Shown here: positions 57,890 to 64,000 of the stretch, one piece after another | How positions within the stretch are numbered: position 1 is the first letter of the stretch | Layout of the letters: each line of letters begins with the position of its first letter | Assembly: GCF_015674855.1 (NCBI RefSeq) | Contig: NZ_JADMLG010000014.1 | Location: forward strand, 62,001 to 126,000 | DNA length: 64,000 nucleotides | Source: Nocardia bovistercoris | GTDB lineage: Bacteria > Actinomycetota > Actinomycetes > Mycobacteriales > Mycobacteriaceae | Reading direction: 5' to 3' | Notes under the pieces: model-generated | Database searches by the model: none | What the model saw: the letters and a program-made list of their open reading frames with translations, nothing else | Told to the model about the DNA's origin: nothing | Made by a program: the position numbers and the translations under genes

Positions 57890-60079
57890 ATGGCATTCGC
57901 AACCGAGATTCCAGCCGAGGGTTACGAGGGCCGGGCCCACGGCGAGACGCCGCTCGCGCATTCGGAGTTCCGGCCCGTCGGGTCGATCGAGCGCGCCGAC
58001 GGGCTGTTCCAGGTGGTCAGCGAGCACCGTCCGGCGGGTGATCAGCCGACGGCCATCGCCGAACTGGAGCGCCGGGTGCGGTCGGGGGAGCGCGATGTGG
58101 TGCTGCTCGGCGCCACCGGCACCGGCAAGTCGGCCACGACGGCCTGGCTCATCGAGCGTCTGCAGCGGCCGACGCTGGTGATGGCGCCGAACAAGACGCT
58201 GGCCGCGCAGTTGGCCAACGAGTTGCGCGAGATGTTGCCGAACAACTCGGTCGAGTACTTCGTCTCCTACTACGACTACTACCAACCCGAGGCCTACATC
58301 GCGCAGACCGACACCTACATCGAGAAGGACAGCTCCATCAACGACGACGTGGAGCGGCTGCGGCATTCGGCCACGTCGAACCTGCTCTCGCGCCGCGATG
58401 TCGTGGTGGTCGCCTCGGTGTCGTGCATCTACGGCCTCGGCACGCCGCAGTCCTATCTCGACCGGTCCGTCGCGCTTCGGGTCGGCGCCGAGATCGATCG
58501 CGACGCGCTGCTGCGGCTGCTGGTGGACGTGCAGTACACGCGCAACGACATGTCGTTCGTGCGCGGCTCGTTCCGGGTGCGCGGCGACACCGTCGAGATC
58601 ATCCCGTCCTACGAGGAGTTGGCGGTGCGCATCGAATTCTTCGGCGACGAGATCGAGGCGCTCTACTATCTGCACCCGCTCACCGGCGACGTGGTCCGCC
58701 AGGTCGACACGCTGCGGATCTTCCCGGCCACCCACTACGTCGCCGGTCCCGAGCGCATGGAGCGCGCGGTCGGCGATATCGAGCGCGAACTCGAAGAGCG
58801 CCTGGCCGAACTCGAACGTCAGGGCAAATTGCTCGAGGCGCAGCGATTGCGCATGCGCACCCAGTACGACCTGGAAATGATTCGCCAGGTCGGCTTCTGC
58901 TCGGGCATCGAGAACTACTCGCGCCATATCGACGGCCGCCCCGCCGGATCGGCGCCCGCGACCCTGCTCGACTACTTTCCCGAGGATTTCCTGCTTGTCA
59001 TCGACGAGTCGCATGTCACGGTGCCGCAGATCGGCGGCATGTACGAGGGTGACATGTCGCGCAAGCGGAATCTGGTCGAATACGGCTTCCGCCTGCCGTC
59101 GGCGGTGGACAACCGCCCGCTCACCTGGGAGGAGTTCGCCGACCGGATCGGGCAGACGGTCTACCTCTCGGCGACGCCGGGCCCGTACGAACTCGGCCAG
59201 GCGGGCGGTGAAGTGGTCGAACAGGTCATCCGCCCCACCGGCCTCGTCGATCCGCAGGTGGTGGTGAAGCCGACCAAGGGCCAGATCGACGACCTCGTGC
59301 ACGAGATCAGGGGCCGCACCGACCGCGACGAACGCGTACTGGTCACCACCCTCACCAAGAAGATGGCCGAGGATCTCACCGACTACCTGCTCGGCCTGGG
59401 CGTGCGGGTGCGGTACCTGCACTCCGAGATCGACACCCTGCGCCGCGTCGAACTGCTGCGGCAGCTGCGGCTCGGCGAATACGACGTGCTGATCGGCATC
59501 AACCTGCTGCGCGAGGGGCTCGACCTGCCCGAGGTGTCGCTGGTCGCGATCCTCGACGCCGACAAGGAGGGCTTCCTGCGCAGCAGCACCAGCCTCATCC
59601 AGACCATCGGCCGCGCGGCGCGCAATGTCTCCGGCGAGGTCCACATGTACGCGGACAAGATCACCGACTCCATGCGGCACGCCATCGATGAGACCGAACG
59701 CCGCCGCGCCAAACAGGTCGCCTACAACACCGAGATGGGCATCGATCCGCAGCCGTTGCGCAAGAAGATCGCCGACATCCTGGATCAGGTCTATCAGGAG
59801 GCCGACGACGAGGTCGCGGTCGGCGGATCGGGCCGCAACGCCAGCCGCGGCCGCCGCGCCCAGGGCGAACCGGGCCGCGCGGTGAGCGCCGGGGTGTTCG
59901 AGGGGCGCGACATCAAGTCGATGCCGCGCGCCGAACTCGCCGACCTGGTCACCGAACTCACCGCGCAGATGATGAACGCGGCCCGCGAACTACAGTTCGA
60001 ACTCGCGGGCAGGCTGCGCGACGAGATCGCGGATCTGAAGAAGGAATTGCGCGGCATGGACGCGGCCGGGCTCAGTTGA
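57890..60079 (+). CDS. uvrB: excinuclease ABC subunit B
   Basis: 729 residues from ATG at 57890 (MAFATEIP, matching the mycobacterial start). Motif I LLGATGTGKSATTAWL, the beta-hairpin region YYDYYQPEAYIAQTDTY, the Walker B IDESHVTVPQ, motif V LLREGLDLPEVSLVAI, motif VI QTIGRAARN, and the C-terminal UvrC-binding domain (QMMNAARELQFELAGRLRDEIADLKKELRGMD). It verifies DNA damage after UvrA loading in nucleotide excision repair. N-terminus is longer than the M. tuberculosis protein by about 15 residues. Confidence 0.97.
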   Translation: MAFATEIPAEGYEGRAHGETPLAHSEFRPVGSIERADGLFQVVSEHRPAGDQPTAIAELERRVRSGERDVVLLGATGTGKSATTAWLIERLQRPTLVMAPNKTLAAQLANELREMLPNNSVEYFVSYYDYYQPEAYIAQTDTYIEKDSSINDDVERLRHSATSNLLSRRDVVVVASVSCIYGLGTPQSYLDRSVALRVGAEIDRDALLRLLVDVQYTRNDMSFVRGSFRVRGDTVEIIPSYEELAVRIEFFGDEIEALYYLHPLTGDVVRQVDTLRIFPATHYVAGPERMERAVGDIERELEERLAELERQGKLLEAQRLRMRTQYDLEMIRQVGFCSGIENYSRHIDGRPAGSAPATLLDYFPEDFLLVIDESHVTVPQIGGMYEGDMSRKRNLVEYGFRLPSAVDNRPLTWEEFADRIGQTVYLSATPGPYELGQAGGEVVEQVIRPTGLVDPQVVVKPTKGQIDDLVHEIRGRTDRDERVLVTTLTKKMAEDLTDYLLGLGVRVRYLHSEIDTLRRVELLRQLRLGEYDVLIGINLLREGLDLPEVSLVAILDADKEGFLRSSTSLIQTIGRAARNVSGEVHMYADKITDSMRHAIDETERRRAKQVAYNTEMGIDPQPLRKKIADILDQVYQEADDEVAVGGSGRNASRGRRAQGEPGRAVSAGVFEGRDIKSMPRAELADLVTELTAQMMNAARELQFELAGRLRDEIADLKKELRGMDAAGLS

Positions 60080-60105
60080 ACGCCCGCCGCGCCGCCGCGC
60101 CCGGT

Positions 60106-60588
60106 TCAGCCCTGCGTGGCCATCCACTCGTCGACGCGCCGCTCGGCCTCCTCGCGCGGCACGTCCTCGACCCTGGTCATCACCGCCCACCGGTGGCCGA
60201 AGGGATCGATGACCACGGCGTAGCGATCGCCGGTGACGAAGGTCTGCGGTTCCTCCGCGCTGCGCGCCCCGTGTTCGAGAGCCCGCCGGATCACGCTGTC
60301 CACGTCGGGGCAGTAGTGCACGATCGAGGTGTGCACCCATTCGCCGGTGGGCGCGAGCACGCCGTTGTCGGGTATCGGCATGCCGAGTTGCAGGGTGGAA
60401 TCGCCGAAGCGGAGTTCGGCGTGCGCGGGCTGCCCGTCGGGCAGGTCGTTGCGGCTGATCACTTCCGCGCCGAAGACCGCGCGGTAGAACTCGATCGCCT
60501 TGTTCCCGTCGGGTACGGCGAGGAAGCAGGTGATCGAGTGGTAGCCGTCGGGGATGGGGTGCACGGTGTCGGTTGTCGTCTCGCTCAT
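60106..60588 (-). CDS. VOC-family (PhnB/glyoxalase-like) protein
   Basis: 160 residues. Two beta-alpha-beta-beta-beta modules: ITCFLAVPDGNKAIEFYRAVFGAEVISR and HYCPDVDSVIRRALEHGARS. PhnB-type loops GDRYAVVIDPFGHRWAVMT. Metal ligands (His/Glu) are possible but the set is not clear. Divergent from an AraC-type regulator gene, 52 bases away, which suggests control by that regulator. Convergent with uvrB. Confidence 0.88.
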   Translation of the reverse strand: MSETTTDTVHPIPDGYHSITCFLAVPDGNKAIEFYRAVFGAEVISRNDLPDGQPAHAELRFGDSTLQLGMPIPDNGVLAPTGEWVHTSIVHYCPDVDSVIRRALEHGARSAEEPQTFVTGDRYAVVIDPFGHRWAVMTRVEDVPREEAERRVDEWMATQG

Positions 60589-60640
60589 GGGATCGAGCCT
60601 GGTCCACGCGGCGCGCTCGGTCTTGTAAGAACGCGACACC

Positions 60641-61507
60641 GTGGCTGAATTCCCGCTCGCGCGCGCGACGCCCGGCCCGCAGGATGTGAAGGGCATCCTG
60701 CATCCGGACGAACAGGCCCGCCACCGTTCTCTGGTCCGACTCCCGCCGGGACCGTCGGTGGCGCGGTTCGTCGAATGGTATTGGGTGGTGCGCTGGGATC
60801 TGCGCGGACGGCCGCCGTATTTCGCCGAGGTGTTGTCGTTTCCGTGCGTCAACATCACCTTCGAACGCACCGAGACGAGGTCCGGCGGATTCGTCAACGG
60901 CGTCGTGACCACGAAATTCGTTCGCGAACTCGGCGGGCTCGGCGAGACTTTCGGTATTCGTTTCCGCGCGGGCGGTTTCGGCGCGTACACGGGATTGGAT
61001 GTCGGCGCCCTGCGCGATACCTCGGTCGGGCTCGAGGAGGTGATACCCGAGGCCGCCGGGCTCACCGCACGGGTGCTCGAGGCATCGTCGGATGCCGAAC
61101 GCCGCGATCTGGTCGAGGAATTCTTCGGCAGCCGCCGCGTTCCCGACGATCCGACGTATCGGTCCGTGTTGCGGATCGTGGCGGCCATGGAACGCGATAC
61201 CGAGTTGACGCGTGTGGATCAGGTCAGCGAGCGATTCGGGGTCACCGCCCGCACTCTGCAACGGGCGTTTCGGCGCTATGTCGGCGCGAGCCCGAAATGG
61301 GTGTTGCGCCGCTATCGATTACAGGACGGCGCGAATCTACTGGCGCGCGGCCGGTTCGAGGATCTGGCCGCGCTCGCGGCGGAGCTCGGCTACTTCGATC
61401 AGGCGCATTTCTCGCGGGAGTTCACCGCCGAGGTCGGAATGGCGCCGCTGGAATACGCGAAGAATTCGATTCGGTCGCGCGACGAGGTCACCTCGAAAGT
61501 CTTTTGA
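60641..61507 (+). CDS. AraC-family transcriptional regulator
   Basis: 288 residues from a GTG at 60641. N-terminal domain of DUF6597 style (PPGPSVARFVEWYWVVRWDLRG, SFPCVNITFER). C-terminal AraC HTH pair: RVDQVSERFGVTARTLQRAFRRYVGASPKWVLRRYRLQDGA and AALAAELGYFDQAHFSREFTAEVGMAPLEYA. Likely binds a small ligand and activates the divergent VOC gene. No effector can be named. Confidence 0.9.
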   Translation: MAEFPLARATPGPQDVKGILHPDEQARHRSLVRLPPGPSVARFVEWYWVVRWDLRGRPPYFAEVLSFPCVNITFERTETRSGGFVNGVVTTKFVRELGGLGETFGIRFRAGGFGAYTGLDVGALRDTSVGLEEVIPEAAGLTARVLEASSDAERRDLVEEFFGSRRVPDDPTYRSVLRIVAAMERDTELTRVDQVSERFGVTARTLQRAFRRYVGASPKWVLRRYRLQDGANLLARGRFEDLAALAAELGYFDQAHFSREFTAEVGMAPLEYAKNSIRSRDEVTSKVF

Positions 61508-61818
61508 GCGGACGGTGGAGCGTGAATACCGTCACCGTGTGATGAATATCCCAGCGCCGCAAGCGGGTTCACGCAACTTGTGAGGGGTCACAGAATTTCG
61601 GGCCGGTGAATCATGTCGGCCCAGGTCACTTCGCTTTCGCCGAAACCACACGGCGGCGGCGCTGTCGAATGGGCGCGACACCGGCGGTGTGATGTGTTGC
61701 GATTTCTGAAATATCCGGGCGATTTGCCGCTATGGTCGAGCGCAGTCGCCGCGACGGTGCCTCGACTCGCTCGGGAGGCCGCCGCCAGGCACCCGACCCG
61801 CATAGTTGGAGGACTCAC
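61508..61818. promoter_or_regulatory. 311-bp region before the universal stress gene
   Basis: No supported gene. Contains a weak stem (GACGGT with ACCGTC) just after the AraC stop and presumably the promoter of the stress gene. I see no DosR-type box. GGAGG lies six bases before the ATG at 61819. Confidence 0.5.
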
Positions 61819-62271
61819 ATGACCGCCTACCGGACCGTTGTCGTCGGTACCGATGGCTCGGACTCGTCTTACGTCGCCGTCGACAAGGCCGCGTCGCTGG
61901 CCGCGGCGGCGGGCTCGACGCTCGTCATAGCCTGCGCCTTCTATCCCACCGACGATCGCGACGTCGCCGCCGCGGCCGACGTGCTCAAGGACGAGGCGTA
62001 CCAGGTCCGAGGGTCCGCACCGACCAACGAGATCCTGCGCATCGCCCGCGACCGCGCCGCCGCCGCGGGCGCGAACGAGATCGTCGAGCGCGCCGTGGTC
62101 GGCGAGCCGGTGGACTCGCTGCTGGCCCTGGTCAAGGAGGTGCAGGCCGATCTGCTCGTCGTCGGCAACCGCGGCCTGAACACCCTGGCCGGACGCCTGC
62201 TCGGCTCGGTGCCCTCGGATGTGGCCCGCAAGTCGCGCTCCGATGTCCTGATCGTGCACACCGTCCGCTGA
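61819..62271 (+). CDS. universal stress protein (Rv1636-like)
   Basis: 150 residues, USP fold. N-terminal strand VVVGTDGSDSSYVAVDKAASLA and the nucleotide-binding loop VVGNRGLNTLAGRLLGSVPSDVARKSRSDVLIVHT (G-2x-G-9x-G-S/T pattern, though changed in the last positions). It has the same position after uvrB as the mycobacterial cAMP-binding USP Rv1636 (TB15.3). Nucleotide (cAMP or ATP) binding inferred. Confidence 0.9.
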   Translation: MTAYRTVVVGTDGSDSSYVAVDKAASLAAAAGSTLVIACAFYPTDDRDVAAAADVLKDEAYQVRGSAPTNEILRIARDRAAAAGANEIVERAVVGEPVDSLLALVKEVQADLLVVGNRGLNTLAGRLLGSVPSDVARKSRSDVLIVHTVR

Positions 62272-62283
62272 GCCGGACCGGAC

Positions 62284-62323
62284 AACGCCCCGCATCGCGT
62301 CCGAGACGCCGATGCGGGGCGTT
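62284..62323. terminator. bidirectional terminator between the USP and HelR genes
   Basis: AACGCCCCGCATCG (62284-62297) pairs perfectly with CGATGCGGGGCGTT (62310-62323), a 14-bp stem with a 12-base loop, 12 bases after the USP stop and 24 bases before the helicase stop. Confidence 0.85.
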
Positions 62324-62346
62324 CGCCGTGGACGGTCGGCCGCGGA

Positions 62347-64000
62347 TCAGCCGAGCGCGGCGAGTTCGGCGGGCAGGTCCTCGCTGTGCAGCACGGTCAG
62401 CCGCTGGGTGGCGCGGGTGAGCGCCACGTACAGGTCGTTGCGCCCGCGCGGGGATTCCGCCACCACGCGCTGCGGCTCGACCAGGTAGACGGCGTCGAAT
62501 TCCAGGCCCTTCACATCGTGCACGGTCAGCACCCGCACCGATGCCGCGGCCAGATCCGACAATTCGGCGACGAGGTCGTGTGGCGCGATCACCGCCACCG
62601 TGCCCGGTCCTTGTTCCTCGGCGAGCGAACGGGCAAGTGCGGCGGGCAGTTCGGCGGCGGCGACCCGGTGCGCGCGCGGCACGTGGCCGGATTCGCGCAC
62701 CGACCGGGGGACCGCGGCGTCGGGATCGATGACGGCAAGCACCCGCGCGGCCACCGCCATGATCTCGGCGGGCGTGCGGTAGTTCACGGTCAGCTCCGTG
62801 AGCTTCCAGCGTTGCGCCACATACGGTTCGAGCATCGCCGCCCACGAGGACGCGCCCGCCGGGTCGCCGGTCTGGGCGACATCGCCCACCACCGTGATCC
62901 AGCGATTCGGGATGCGCCGCATGACCATTCGCCACGCCATCTCCGACAGTTCCTGCGCCTCGTCCACGATCACGTGTCCGTAGGTCCAGGTGCGATCGCC
63001 CGCGGCCCGCTCGGCGGTGGTCTGCCGCCCGCGCACGTCCTGGCGCTCGGCCAGTTGACTCGCGTCGATCAGGTCGTAGGCCATCAGGATCTCCGGATCG
63101 AGTTCGTCCTCGAGATCCTGTGGCGCGGAACCGGTCAGGATGTCGAGGGCGTCCTGCGCCTCGGCCAGTCGCGCGCGCCAGCGGCGACGCGAGCGCTCGC
63201 GTTCCTCGGCGTCGTCCACCCCGAGCAGTTCGGCCAGTTCGTCGAGCAGGGGCGCGTCGGCAGGGCCGAATTCGCCGTCGTCGGCGCGCACGAGTGCGGC
63301 GCGGTCGGCGGGATCGAGCGCGGTGGCGGCGCGGTCGAGCCGTTTCGGGTCGGCCAGCAGGTCGGCCAGCACCTCCTGCGGCGACAGGATGGGCCACAGC
63401 CGCCCGATCGCCTCCTGGACGTGCGGGTCGCTCTTCATCTCCTCGCGGATCTCGGCGAGGTCGGTACGGCTGAGCAGGCTCGGCCCGCCGGACAGGTCGG
63501 CGCCCATGGTCTGGGCGAGTTGATCGGTGAGCGCGTCGACGACCGAGGCGGCGAAGATCGGGCGGGCCAGATTGTGCGGGCGCCGCGAGGACCGCGCCCG
63601 GCCGCGCGCTCTGGTCGCGATCTTGCGGTCCAGGGCGACCGGATAGCCGTCGAACGCGAGCGTGATCGGCTCGCCGGGTAGCTCCTGACGGTCGCGCACG
63701 GCCTGTTTGAGCACCTCGATCATGGCCGATGAGCCCTTGATCGCACCGGCGCGCAGGGTGTCCTCGCGGGTCGCGGTCACCCCCGGATACAGGTTGCCGA
63801 TGGTGGAAAGCAGCACGCCGGTCTCGCCGAGGGAGGGCAGCACCTGACCGATGTAGTCGAGGAAGGTGGCGTTGGGCCCGATGATGAGCACGCCGCTCTT
63901 GGCCAGCTGCTGGCGGTAGGTGTAGAGCAGGTAGGCCGCGCGGTGCAGAGCCACGGCGGTCTTGCCGGTGCCGGGGCCGCCCTGCACCACGAGCACGCTC
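62347..64000 (-). CDS. helR: HelR/HelD-type superfamily 1 helicase-like ATPase, C-terminal part
   Basis: 549 residues visible; the N-terminus lies beyond the right edge. Walker A LVVQGGPGTGKTAVALHRAAYLL, Walker B HVIVDEAQELSEM with WRMVMRRIPNRWITVVGDVAQ, motif IV-V LTVHDVKGLEFDAVYLVEPQ and motif VI NDLYVALTRATQRLTV, the order of UvrD-like SF1. Actinobacterial HelD/HelR proteins bind RNA polymerase and displace rifampicin. A repair helicase near uvrB is an alternative. Symbol used with moderate confidence; the RNA polymerase-binding N-terminal arm cannot be seen. Confidence 0.8.
   Translation of the reverse strand, partial: SVLVVQGGPGTGKTAVALHRAAYLLYTYRQQLAKSGVLIIGPNATFLDYIGQVLPSLGETGVLLSTIGNLYPGVTATREDTLRAGAIKGSSAMIEVLKQAVRDRQELPGEPITLAFDGYPVALDRKIATRARGRARSSRRPHNLARPIFAASVVDALTDQLAQTMGADLSGGPSLLSRTDLAEIREEMKSDPHVQEAIGRLWPILSPQEVLADLLADPKRLDRAATALDPADRAALVRADDGEFGPADAPLLDELAELLGVDDAEERERSRRRWRARLAEAQDALDILTGSAPQDLEDELDPEILMAYDLIDASQLAERQDVRGRQTTAERAAGDRTWTYGHVIVDEAQELSEMAWRMVMRRIPNRWITVVGDVAQTGDPAGASSWAAMLEPYVAQRWKLTELTVNYRTPAEIMAVAARVLAVIDPDAAVPRSVRESGHVPRAHRVAAAELPAALARSLAEEQGPGTVAVIAPHDLVAELSDLAAASVRVLTVHDVKGLEFDAVYLVEPQRVVAESPRGRNDLYVALTRATQRLTVLHSEDLPAELAALG

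Noticed and set aside
57707..59680. 657-codon minus-strand open frame opposite uvrB
   Set aside because: uvrB is certain from motifs; the antisense frame has no recognisable domain.
1..64000. CRISPR arrays, insertion sequences, prophage, integrases or att sites
   Set aside because: No regularly spaced repeats with unique spacers, and no transposase, integrase or phage structural protein was seen in any supported gene.

Overview
The window is about 70% G+C, with dense overlapping ORFs, many GTG starts and ATGA/GTGA stop-start overlaps. The order rpsA, coaE, uvrB, universal stress protein, together with CYP123/CYP125-type P450s, an FprB-type reductase and a mycothiol-type dehydrogenase, points to a mycolic-acid actinomycete, most likely Nocardia or a close relative (inference from remembered mycobacterial homologues, no search run). 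No rRNA, tRNA, CRISPR array, insertion sequence or prophage was seen.

Layout. 1-3.2 kb: tail of an unknown gene and a minus-strand glycosyltransferase / methyltransferase / alpha-toroid operon. 3.3-16.8 kb: an oxidative catabolic island with two P450s (CYP123-like and CYP125-like), a 3Fe-4S ferredoxin, an FprB-like ferredoxin reductase, three SDRs, an aldehyde dehydrogenase, an MscR/AdhB-like alcohol dehydrogenase and accessory proteins. Its four transcription units share a TGTCTGGACA-type operator, so it looks like one regulon, probably for steroid, sterol or terpenoid oxidation. 16.8-22 kb: a methyltransferase-like protein, a cold-shock protein, an EspR-like regulator beside an AT-rich island, and small secreted proteins.

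22.1-31.7 kb: the most unusual locus. A possible Zur/Fur-type box precedes an ATP-grasp ligase, a DUF364-like chelation protein carrying in-frame 75-bp repeats, a cysteine-synthase-like PLP enzyme, a dipeptide-epimerase-like enolase-superfamily enzyme, an MFS exporter, a methyltransferase and a complete FecBCDE-type importer. I read this as a candidate NRPS-independent metallophore system that makes, exports and re-imports a small modified dipeptide-like chelator. 31.9-34.5 kb: a polar amino acid ABC importer. 34.5-36.5 kb: a NarI-like membrane protein without haem-ligand histidines, then an SPFH protein and a tiny ribbon-helix-helix protein.

36.5-64 kb: the conserved backbone (methyltransferase, rpsA, coaE fused to a GrpB domain, DUF402-like proteins, uvrB, VOC protein, AraC regulator, universal stress protein, HelR/HelD helicase) interrupted by accessory blocks. 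These are TetR/MMPL, a soluble SPFH coiled-coil protein, a Tat-type SDR with a two-component system, a TetR-controlled kinase/SnoaL/LLM operon, and a cytosolic subtilase paired with an alpha/beta hydrolase.
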